Shown here piece by piece: positions 25,240 through 32,724 of a stretch of 64,000 nucleotides of DNA. A program made the translations under genes and the position numbers. The stretch is from Paenibacillus albiflavus. Its GTDB lineage: Bacteria > Bacillota > Bacilli > Paenibacillales > NBRC-103111. The stretch lies in assembly GCF_004344915.1 (NCBI RefSeq), contig NZ_SKFG01000002.1, forward strand, positions 310,001-374,000. Reading direction: 5' to 3'. How positions within the stretch are numbered: position 1 is the stretch's first letter; each line of letters starts with the position of its first letter. Under the pieces are notes generated by a model, which was not told the DNA's origin, ran no database searches, and was given only the letters and a program-made list of their open reading frames with translations.

Positions 25240-25863
25240 ATGGAAGAAATAGCAGGGTACAAATCAATTGCACTTGATATTGCACAACGAATAGTTAGCG
25301 GTGATCTGCCAGTCAACAGCCAAATTTCTGGACGAACTTTACTAGCTAGTCAATATCATGTTTCTCCTGAAACAATCCGTAAAGCAATTGGATTGCTCAA
25401 AGACGAGAATATTGTATCTGTATCACAAGGCAAAGGAGTTATCATTATTTCGGATCAGAATGCTTATGACTATATTACCCGAAATAACTATTTGAAATCG
25501 GCGTATTCACTTAAACAAGATTTGCAGCAGCTGCTAATCGAGAAGAAAGAAATAGATGATAAATTCGAACATTTGCTGACAGGGATTATTAATGCTTCAG
25601 ACAAATTACAAAAATTAAAACCGTACAACCCTGTGGAAATCCAAGTTCAACCTTATTCCCATACAGTTGGGAAGACAATTGCCACATTGCAATTCTGGCA
25701 GAATACAGGTGCAACGATTGTGGCATTGCGCAGAGGGACACAGGTTTCCATCTCACCTGGTCCGCATGTGATCTTAAGGGAGAACGACGTGATCGTAGTT
25801 GTAGGGGATGGTAGGGTACAAGAGAGAACGGAACAATTCATTAATGATGTACAAATAGAATAG
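25240..25863 (+). CDS. busR: BusR-like regulator: GntR helix-turn-helix fused to RCK_C (TrkA-C) domain
   Basis: From the ATG at 25240 the protein has 207 residues. Residues 1-75 form a GntR winged helix (IALDIAQRIVSGDLPVNSQI, then SPETIRKAIGLLKDENIVSV). A helical linker follows (85-125), and about 135-205 form an RCK_C domain (TVGKTIATLQFWQNTGATIV through VIVVVGDG). This order is that of BusR of Lactococcus and Streptococcus, which binds c-di-AMP and represses a glycine-betaine transporter. Here it directly precedes opuCABCD, supporting the same role. Upstream TTG and ATG codons in frame are possible starts; AAGGGG fits the chosen ATG best, with a 12-base gap. Confidence 0.82.
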   Translation: MEEIAGYKSIALDIAQRIVSGDLPVNSQISGRTLLASQYHVSPETIRKAIGLLKDENIVSVSQGKGVIIISDQNAYDYITRNNYLKSAYSLKQDLQQLLIEKKEIDDKFEHLLTGIINASDKLQKLKPYNPVEIQVQPYSHTVGKTIATLQFWQNTGATIVALRRGTQVSISPGPHVILRENDVIVVVGDGRVQERTEQFINDVQIE

Positions 25864-25880
25864 CGTGTTAATATAACGAT

Positions 25881-25918
25881 AGAACTGCTTAGGGGGACAA
25901 CCTGAGCAGTTCTTTTTT
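25881..25918 (+). terminator. Terminator after the BusR-like gene
   Basis: AGAACTGCTTAGG (25881-25893) pairs with CCTGAGCAGTTCT (25901-25913) over 13 bp with one G-T, loop GGGACAA, then six to seven T. It uncouples the regulator from the opuC operon, which has its own promoter. Confidence 0.9.
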
Positions 25919-25976
25919 ATATATGTAGGACATGATTTGTAAATTTTTAACTAACAACTTATATTTAATATCGGGG

Positions 25977-26005
25977 TTGTCAGTTGGAGCGTCGTTTGGT
26001 ATACT
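25977..26005 (+). promoter_or_regulatory. Promoter of the opuC-kamA operon
   Basis: TTGTCA (25977-25982) and TATACT (26000-26005), spacer 17 bp, lie 65 bases before the opuCA ATG. A TGACA-type element also occurs at 26062-26069 over the start codon (AGTGACAT). These could be BusR contacts, but I cannot prove a bipartite operator from sequence alone. Confidence 0.7.
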
Positions 26006-26069
26006 TACAATTATCACAAAATTATGAGCTATTGAACTCGTGAAATTTTCAAAAGAGGTGGTGAGTGAC

Positions 26070-27230
26070 ATGATTCAGTTGAAAGATGTCGTCAAGCAAT
26101 ATGATGATGGTTTTAAAGCCCTTCATGATATGAATTTGGAATTCAAGGAAGGTGAAATAACCGTATTAATTGGTCCTAGTGGTTGTGGGAAATCAACAAC
26201 AATGAAGCTAATTAACCGAATCATTAATCCTTCTTCAGGCCAGATTCTCATTGGACAACAGGATATATCGACACTTGACCCCGTTAGGCTGCGGAGAACA
26301 ATCGGGTACGTAATTCAGAATATTGGATTATTTCCGCATATGACGATTGCCAAGAATGTGGGAGTTGTTCCTCGTTTGCTGAAATGGGATAAGACAAGGA
26401 TTGATACTAGGGTGGATGAACTACTGCATTTAGTTGGACTAGATCCAGAAGTCTATCGGAACAGATACCCGTCAGAACTAAGTGGTGGACAGCAACAGAG
26501 GATTGGTGTCATTCGGGCATTGGCAGCCGATCCGCAAGTGATCCTCATGGATGAGCCCTTTAGTGCGCTTGATCCAATTAGTCGTGAACAGCTGCAGGAT
26601 GAGTTGATCAGGCTGCAGCAGGAACTGAAGAAGACCATCATATTCGTCACGCATGATATGGATGAGGCCATTAAAATTGCAGATACGATCATTTTGATGA
26701 AGGATGGAGAAGTGGTTCAGATCGGTAAACCAGAGCAGATCCTAAGACATCCTGCTAATGATTTTGTCAGAAGTTTCATTGGTCATAAGAGACTACAATC
26801 GGAGAGCGCTGAGGCTGAATTACCAGTTGTTGATGAGGTAATGGTGGAGAACCCAGTAACGATTCATCCATCCAGAGGTTTAGCAGAAGCAATAAAAATT
26901 ATGGAGAGAAGGCGAGTTGATTCACTTCTTATCATTGATAAGAGTAATAAATTACTGGGAACCGTGTCTATTTATCATTTGCTTGATCGATATGGGGAAG
27001 AGAACACAACCGTTGCAGATGTGATGACAACTGTCCAGCATGTTGTGACAAGTGGTACCCCCCTAGCTAGTGCACTTAATGTTATGAGTGAACACCATTT
27101 ATCCAATTTGGCTATTGTACGTGAAGATCATCAGTTTGTGGGACTTATTACAAGAGGTTCTGTTGTAAGGTTGATGGCGGAAGTGTATGCCCCACCTACC
27201 GATAAGGTGAATTCTTATGCTGCAATCTAA
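26070..27230 (+). CDS. opuCA: Osmoprotectant ABC transporter ATPase OpuCA-like, with tandem CBS domains
   Basis: The 386-residue ATPase energises uptake of glycine betaine, carnitine or choline. Walker A is GPSGCGKST (about 36-44), the Q-loop follows in VIQNIGLFPH, the signature is LSGGQQQR and Walker B VILMDEPFSALD. Two CBS domains occupy about 255-375, the module that senses ionic strength or c-di-AMP in OpuC/OpuA-type transporters. The ATG has GAGGTGG 8 bases upstream; a 10-codon longer reading lacks support. It is the first gene of opuCABCD, overlapping opuCB by 14 bases. Confidence 0.9.
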   Translation: MIQLKDVVKQYDDGFKALHDMNLEFKEGEITVLIGPSGCGKSTTMKLINRIINPSSGQILIGQQDISTLDPVRLRRTIGYVIQNIGLFPHMTIAKNVGVVPRLLKWDKTRIDTRVDELLHLVGLDPEVYRNRYPSELSGGQQQRIGVIRALAADPQVILMDEPFSALDPISREQLQDELIRLQQELKKTIIFVTHDMDEAIKIADTIILMKDGEVVQIGKPEQILRHPANDFVRSFIGHKRLQSESAEAELPVVDEVMVENPVTIHPSRGLAEAIKIMERRRVDSLLIIDKSNKLLGTVSIYHLLDRYGEENTTVADVMTTVQHVVTSGTPLASALNVMSEHHLSNLAIVREDHQFVGLITRGSVVRLMAEVYAPPTDKVNSYAAI

Positions 27231-27870
27231 AGCTATAACAGACTATATGGAGTTCCTGCATAACAGATACCCCGACATCCTTACAGCCATAATGGAGCAT
27301 ATCACAATCTCCTTGATATCCATCTTATTAGGTGTTCTAGTCGCAGTTCCTCTAGGAATACTTCTTGCTAACCATTCCGTGAAATGGTTGAATTCTTTTG
27401 TATTTACCATCGCAAATTTATTTCAAACGATTCCAAGCCTTGCTCTTCTGGCTATTATGATTCCACTATTCGGAATCGGAATGAAGCCCGCTATTATCGC
27501 TTTATTCTTATATTCTCTTTTGCCAATTCTTCGCAATACGTATGCTGGATTCACTTCAGTGGATCAATCGATATTACAGGCTGCTCGAGGTATGGGATAT
27601 AGTTCCTTACAACGCATACTCCAAATCCAGCTCCCGCTTGCATTTCCATATATGATGTCAGGTCTTCGAATGACCATGGTATACATTATAAGCTGGACAA
27701 CGCTCGCTGCCTTAATCGGCGCAGGTGGTCTTGGTCAGATGATTGTATCCGGTATTGGTGTAAACAAGGAAGAGCTTATTATAACGGGATCGTTAGCTGC
27801 TATCCTACTTGCTCTCCTAACGGATCGCATGTTAAGTCTGATAGAGAAGAAATTCTCATTAAATCGATAG
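27217..27870 (+). CDS. opuCB: Osmoprotectant ABC transporter permease OpuCB-like
   Basis: The 217-residue membrane subunit has about five to six membrane segments. RGMGYSSLQRILQIQLPLAF (about 128-147) is the EAA loop that contacts the ATPase. Length and pattern match OpuCB/OpuBB. It starts within the end of opuCA (14-base overlap), and the binding-protein gene follows after 8 bases. Confidence 0.9.
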   Translation: MLQSKAITDYMEFLHNRYPDILTAIMEHITISLISILLGVLVAVPLGILLANHSVKWLNSFVFTIANLFQTIPSLALLAIMIPLFGIGMKPAIIALFLYSLLPILRNTYAGFTSVDQSILQAARGMGYSSLQRILQIQLPLAFPYMMSGLRMTMVYIISWTTLAALIGAGGLGQMIVSGIGVNKEELIITGSLAAILLALLTDRMLSLIEKKFSLNR

Positions 27871-27878
27871 GAGGAATT

Positions 27879-28790
27879 ATGAAAAAAAACAAAATCATTA
27901 TAACTAGTTTATTGTTGTCATTATTACTTCTTTTGTCAGCTTGTGGAAGCAGTAAGGATGCGAGTAGTGGAGGGAAAAAAATCACAATCGGTACGCAAAC
28001 CTACTCAGAACCCAAAATTATAGCAGAGATGTATAAAGCACTTATTGAAGACCGTTCATCTATCAAAGTAAAAATCGTAACGGATTTAGCTGCAAGTCCA
28101 ATTGTCATTAAAGCTATGCAAAGCAATGAAATTCAGATGGCCACATTGTATACAGGTGAGATTTTAAATGGATATTTTGATGTTACTGGCTCTAAGGATC
28201 GTCAAGAAGTATTAGCTCAAGCCAAAGAAGGCTTTGACAAAAAGTTTGGTTTTACTTGGTTTGATCCTTTTGGATTCGAGAATACGTATGCTTTTACAGT
28301 TCGGAAGGATCTAGTGGATCAATATAACCTTAAAACTGTATCAGACTTGAAGGAACACGCTGGATCGATGAGATTAGGTGTAGACACAACTTGGCTGGAA
28401 CGTGAAGTTGATGGCTATCGCGCTTTCTCCAAATTGTATGAAGTATCGTTCAAAGAGACATTCCCAATGGAAATTTCTTTAGTGTATAAGGCAGTTGCAG
28501 ATAGCAAAGTGGATGTGGTCTTGGCTTATACAACAGATCCTGGGATTCAAGAATACAATCTTCAGACACTTGAAGACGATAAACAATTCTTCCCACCGTA
28601 TGACGCATCGCCTGTGATTAAGAAGGAAGCATTGGAACAGATGCCTGAGTTAAAAGAAATAATCCCTTTACTTATAGGTAAAATTGATGCCGCAACGATG
28701 ACAAGTTTGAACTATGAAGTAGATGTTAATAAACGTAATCCGAATGAAGTTGCAGTTGAATTTTTACGAGCCAATGGGTTACTGAAATAA
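27879..28790 (+). CDS. opuCC: Osmoprotectant-binding lipoprotein OpuCC-like
   Basis: The 303-residue protein carries a lipoprotein signal: basic MKKNK, a Leu-rich core, and lipobox LLSAC with Cys at about 22. The mature part is an OpuAC/ProX-type binding domain (ITIGTQTYSEPKIIAEMYKA, VADSKVDVVLAYTTDPGIQE). It is anchored outside the membrane and delivers quaternary ammonium compounds to the two permeases. Aromatic cage residues cannot be assigned without a structure, so betaine versus carnitine is open. Confidence 0.9.
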   Translation: MKKNKIIITSLLLSLLLLLSACGSSKDASSGGKKITIGTQTYSEPKIIAEMYKALIEDRSSIKVKIVTDLAASPIVIKAMQSNEIQMATLYTGEILNGYFDVTGSKDRQEVLAQAKEGFDKKFGFTWFDPFGFENTYAFTVRKDLVDQYNLKTVSDLKEHAGSMRLGVDTTWLEREVDGYRAFSKLYEVSFKETFPMEISLVYKAVADSKVDVVLAYTTDPGIQEYNLQTLEDDKQFFPPYDASPVIKKEALEQMPELKEIIPLLIGKIDAATMTSLNYEVDVNKRNPNEVAVEFLRANGLLK

Positions 28791-28808
28791 GCAGAGGAAG
28801 TGATCGGA

Positions 28809-29507
28809 ATGAACCCAGAGAGTAACGGGGTAGTCGAGCTCCTCCAATACATGCAAACCAATGCACAGCATTTGTTAAGTCTGACATGGGGGCATCTGGT
28901 TATGGTGCTTTGCGGCTTGGGTCTTGCGATAATAATAGGTATTCCGCTAGGTGTAATTAGCGCACGTAACGAAAAGCTTGCCTCTTGGATTTTATCTGTA
29001 GCGAATATTATTCAGGTGCTACCCAGTTTAGCCTTGTTAGCGCTCATGATGCTTATCCTTGGACTTGGTTTTAAGACAATGGTCGTTAGTTTATTCTTAT
29101 ATTCACTGCTGCCGATCATTCGCAATACCTATGTAGGACTAAAGCAGGTTGATCCTAACCTAATCCAAGCTGGCAAAGGAATGGGAATGAGCTATTTTCA
29201 ATTGCTGCTCAAAATCCAATTGCCGCTATCGCTTCATTACCTGATGGCAGGCTTACGTGTAGCTGCTGTCATTGCGATTGGTGTAGCAACTTTAGCTCCA
29301 TTAATTGGAGGAGACGGGCTTGGGAGAGAGATTTATGCAGGCCTTAATATGAGAAACAACCTTAAGATTTACGCAGGAGCAATTCCTGCAGCTGTATTAG
29401 CAATTGCTGCGGATATTATCCTTGGCAGACTGCAAGCTAAATTACAGCTTGATCGTCCAGTGAAGAAATTGAGTGTAAGTCCTGTTTCTGCAAATAAAGA
29501 ACCTTAG
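28809..29507 (+). CDS. opuCD: Osmoprotectant ABC transporter permease OpuCD-like
   Basis: The second permease, 232 residues from the ATG with AGAGGAAG 8 bases upstream. The EAA-type loop is GKGMGMSYFQLLLKIQLPLS. It resembles the upstream permease, and gene order A-B-C-D equals that of B. subtilis opuC. A radical SAM gene follows after 12 bases in the same transcript. Confidence 0.9.
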   Translation: MNPESNGVVELLQYMQTNAQHLLSLTWGHLVMVLCGLGLAIIIGIPLGVISARNEKLASWILSVANIIQVLPSLALLALMMLILGLGFKTMVVSLFLYSLLPIIRNTYVGLKQVDPNLIQAGKGMGMSYFQLLLKIQLPLSLHYLMAGLRVAAVIAIGVATLAPLIGGDGLGREIYAGLNMRNNLKIYAGAIPAAVLAIAADIILGRLQAKLQLDRPVKKLSVSPVSANKEP

Positions 29508-29519
29508 AGGAGGATGTTT

Positions 29520-30692
29520 ATGGCACAACCCAAATACATTACGGATATTAATAAAATTACTTATCTAACGGAGTCAGAACGTGAGAAGCTGAAGCAAATC
29601 ACAGAGAAATTCGTGTTTCGAGTAAATGATTATTATTTGAACTTAATTGATTGGGAAGATCCAAATGATCCAATTCGCAAGTTAGTTATTCCGAATGAAG
29701 AAGAGCTTATGGAGTATGGCAGGTGGGATGCTTCAGATGAAGATACGAACTATGTCGTTCCAGGCTGTCAGCATAAGTATCGTTCAACAGCATTGCTCCT
29801 TGTGTCAGAGGTATGTGGCGCATATTGCAGATATTGCTTCCGAAAGCGATTGTTCCGTAATGATGTGCATGAGGCGACTTTAGATGTTGAAGCAGGGTTA
29901 CAATATATCGAGCAGCACTCAGAAATTAATAATGTCTTATTAACAGGCGGAGACAGCTTAATACTAGCTACATCTAAACTACGTGCCATTCTTAGCAGAT
30001 TACGAGCTATCGAGCATGTTCAAATTATAAGACTTGGCTCCAAAATTCCGGTATTTAATCCAATGAGGATTTATGAGGATGAGGAACTCTTAGCAACGAT
30101 TCGTGAATTCTCAAGCGCTAATAAACGAATCTACATTATGGCGCATATCAACCATCCAAGAGAGATTACGCCTGAAGCCGTACGAGGCTTCGAAGCTCTC
30201 CATCAAGCAGGGGCGATCGTGGTGAATCAAACCCCAATTCTCAAAGGGATTAATGATAATCCTGAAGTGTTAGGTGAATTGCTAGACCGATTATCTTGGG
30301 CTGGCGTGACACCGTATTATTTTTTCATTAACCGTCCAGTTGCTGGTAATCGTTCTTTTGTCCTGCCGCTCCAAGAAGTATATAACTTAGTGGAACAAGC
30401 TAAAGCAAGGACTTCTGGATTAGGTAAGCGTGTAAGGTTATCCATGAGTCATACATCTGGTAAAATTGAAATTCTGGCTATTGAAAATGGTAAAGCCTAT
30501 TTGAAATATCATCAATCACGTGACAATGATTACGGACGATTTATGGTACTCGATTGTCCGCCAGATGCGTCATGGTTCGATGATTTACCAGGCAACGAGC
30601 AGTATTGGCATAAACCAACAAAGAAAACGGATACCGTAGCTTCAGTAAACGAAATGTCGGATTTGCCGATGCGCAAGTTAAAATCCGTATAG
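29520..30692 (+). CDS. KamA-family radical SAM aminomutase with altered substrate pocket
   Basis: The 390-residue protein has the radical SAM cluster CGAYCRYC (Cys99, 103, 106) and the KamA-specific PLP lysine in SGKIEI (Lys315). In lysine 2,3-aminomutase the lysine side chain is held by Asp293 and Asp330; here the aligned residues are Arg272 (PYYFFINRP) and Ser308. Glutamate 2,3-aminomutase likewise lacks both Asp. So lysine is an unlikely substrate and an acidic amino acid is plausible. Being last in the opuC operon suggests a beta-amino acid osmolyte such as beta-glutamate; that is inference. No beta-lysine acetyltransferase gene is nearby. The ATG at 29520 is 6 bases after AGAGGAGG. Confidence 0.8.
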   Translation: MAQPKYITDINKITYLTESEREKLKQITEKFVFRVNDYYLNLIDWEDPNDPIRKLVIPNEEELMEYGRWDASDEDTNYVVPGCQHKYRSTALLLVSEVCGAYCRYCFRKRLFRNDVHEATLDVEAGLQYIEQHSEINNVLLTGGDSLILATSKLRAILSRLRAIEHVQIIRLGSKIPVFNPMRIYEDEELLATIREFSSANKRIYIMAHINHPREITPEAVRGFEALHQAGAIVVNQTPILKGINDNPEVLGELLDRLSWAGVTPYYFFINRPVAGNRSFVLPLQEVYNLVEQAKARTSGLGKRVRLSMSHTSGKIEILAIENGKAYLKYHQSRDNDYGRFMVLDCPPDASWFDDLPGNEQYWHKPTKKTDTVASVNEMSDLPMRKLKSV

Positions 30693-30705
30693 AAAAATGC
30701 CGGAT

Positions 30706-30735
30706 AAGAAGTCTACCATGTGTAGGCTTCTTTGT
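30706..30735 (+). terminator. Terminator of the opuC-kamA operon
   Basis: AAGAAGTCTAC (30706-30716) pairs with GTAGGCTTCTT (30722-30732), with one non-standard position, and runs into TTTGTTATTA. Confidence 0.75.
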
Positions 30736-30737
30736 TA

Positions 30738-31282
30738 TTAGAAACAAGGCATATGCAGTTGGTAGCAAACCCTGGTGAATGTCTGGGTCGGGTGTAGCGT
30801 TGTCATTGGAATACTTCTGTGATTCCGAACCGCATCTCGACTAATTTGATGCAATTCTGGTACCATTTTCAAACCGCACCCTAATTTGAATGTAAACCAT
30901 ACAGTCAAAGTCACAGTTTCTGCTCAGAATTAGCTTTTGCCTGCATAACGTACATTCAAAACTCATCGTTTTAGCTAATCTAGCCCCACCTGCCACTTTT
31001 GCCTGCACGCAATGCAGGCAAAACTCAGAAATCGACCTATTGGGTAATTTTGAATGTACAAAATACATCCTGCGACCAAATAATTGCACAGTTCTCCTGT
31101 TAAACGCACTCACACATTCTATGAAATTCAATTAACAAGGATTTACTCGATCTGCATAGGTCAGGTCAGTAACTAACTATCCGAAATTTCTGTAAATTTT
31201 GCAACATATTACTATTATTAACGTCTATGTGAATATGGACAAAAAATCCATTTCATACCTACTAGAATAAGGAGGCTCATGA
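30738..31282. repeat. Non-coding region with palindromic interspersed repeats
   Basis: No convincing gene lies in this 545-base gap; a minus-strand open frame at 30841-31131 is repeat-derived. TTTTGCCTGCA occurs at about 30936-30946 and 30998-31008, the second followed by its inverse TGCAGGCAAAA to give an 11-bp-stem hairpin. GTACATTCAAAA (30950-30961) has its reverse complement at 31048-31059, with a partial third copy near 30883. This mosaic of short inverted units looks like an interspersed palindromic element of Paenibacillus-type genomes. AT-rich sequence before 31283 probably holds the next promoter. Confidence 0.6.
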
Positions 31283-32659
31283 ATGTACGCTAAGACAAAG
31301 CTTCTCATCATAATCGTACTTATTATCACGATAAGTGCTTGCAATGATCAACCAGACGATATGAAACTAAATGAACGGCTAAGCTACACATTTTCATCAA
31401 AGGCCAATGATAATATGCCATTTCTACTGCTAAGAGGGAAGGAATATGATACAAGATTGCTTATCCCAGATCATGCACATTCAGTTGAGCTTGCTTTCTC
31501 AGAAGCAATGGAGAATATTCTGCCAGTTACGAATGTAGGTACATCAATTAATGCTAAGTGGCGTGATGATAATCATCTGTTAATTCCATTAGATAAGACA
31601 ACTGCTGCAAGTAATGGAAATCAGGAGCTTATTTTAAATTTTAAGCAGTTGAAATCTGTTGCAGGTAAATACATAGATTCGATTGATAGCAAATTGCGTA
31701 TTCAATTAGTACCGCAGTATGAATGGTACAATGGATCAGGTGAACGATTAGAAGAGCAACCTAGAGATCGTTTCTATGATCAGTTGATTAGCTCTCCAGA
31801 CGGACAAAGCTACATTGGTGTTGTACTATTAGGAGGACAGTTAGAAGAAGGAGATGGAAAGGGTTACTCTTTTGTGCTGGAACAACCATATTGCGAACCG
31901 ATCGTAATCGAAGATGCATTCCTTTCAACAATCGATTGGCATGATCTCCCTCTACAGTGGCTGGATTCGAACACGATCTTATATGGATTTTATGGTGGTG
32001 TTTATGCATATGACATTGCACAAGGCAAGAGGACTGTGCTGTACGATGTCGATAAGGAAATGAAGCATACGATTAACTACGCTGAATATGATTCAGCACG
32101 TAAGCAGCTTCAAGTATTGGTTTACAAGGATCATAAAGCCCCTTCAAATCAGTTGGATTTACTAACCTATGAGCTAGGGAAGGATAATCCCATCGTAACG
32201 CCAGATTTTACGCAAGCTGTTCACCTCATACGATTTACGGATTTACGCATGAGGATAATTCCTACAGACGATGGAACTTACTGGACACGGGGGCAGGGTG
32301 GGCTGCCTTACACAGATTTCATTGATCACGCAGGGAATGTATTATCTACAGAGGGATACATACGTGGTATTACAGGGCAAGGCGTGTATTTGGAACGCTT
32401 CAAGAAAGGTGAGTATGACCTAGAATCTAACGGCTGGTTTATTTGGACCCCCGGCAAATCAGAACGCGCAATTACCTTATTACCTGATGTGAGCAGGATG
32501 TTTTTTAATGGTCAGGACTTGATCGCACTTCAGAATGAGACTTACTTTAGATATGATCTTGAGTACAATAAATGGGTTGAATGGGTTGCACCTAATGGAG
32601 CCAAGTATGCTGAACCAATCAGAGGAGCGAATGGATTATACAGAGTAAAGAAAGATTAA
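31283..32659 (+). CDS. Lipoprotein of unknown function, paralogue of the next gene
   Basis: The 458-residue protein has a lipoprotein signal (MYAKTKLLIIIVLIITISAC; acylated Cys at 20). A first domain of about 110 residues (LLRGKEYDTRLLIPDHAHSV...) looks like a beta-sandwich with Ig-like SEAMEN segment, and the rest has repeated strand patterns (SSPDGQSYIGVVLLGG, WLDSNTILYGFYGGVYAYDI) suggestive of a beta-propeller. The C-terminus APNGAKYAEPIRGANGLYRV is nearly identical in the following gene. I recognise no enzymatic motif. An extracellular, membrane-anchored binding or scaffold role is plausible. Confidence 0.78.
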   Translation: MYAKTKLLIIIVLIITISACNDQPDDMKLNERLSYTFSSKANDNMPFLLLRGKEYDTRLLIPDHAHSVELAFSEAMENILPVTNVGTSINAKWRDDNHLLIPLDKTTAASNGNQELILNFKQLKSVAGKYIDSIDSKLRIQLVPQYEWYNGSGERLEEQPRDRFYDQLISSPDGQSYIGVVLLGGQLEEGDGKGYSFVLEQPYCEPIVIEDAFLSTIDWHDLPLQWLDSNTILYGFYGGVYAYDIAQGKRTVLYDVDKEMKHTINYAEYDSARKQLQVLVYKDHKAPSNQLDLLTYELGKDNPIVTPDFTQAVHLIRFTDLRMRIIPTDDGTYWTRGQGGLPYTDFIDHAGNVLSTEGYIRGITGQGVYLERFKKGEYDLESNGWFIWTPGKSERAITLLPDVSRMFFNGQDLIALQNETYFRYDLEYNKWVEWVAPNGAKYAEPIRGANGLYRVKKD

Positions 32660-32724
32660 ATTAGGTTGAATTCAGCTAGTCTAGGTAAAGATGTTCAGAG
32701 AATCAATAAAGGGGTTCATTAACG

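Noticed and set aside
26062-26094. BusR bipartite operator AGTGACAT...ATGTC across the opuCA start
   Set aside because: The second half is incomplete and spacing is short, so I note it only as a possible contact in the promoter entry.
30841-31131. 96-residue minus-strand open frame
   Set aside because: It runs through the palindromic repeat units, has no good ribosome binding site, and its repeated peptide pieces only reflect the DNA repeats.
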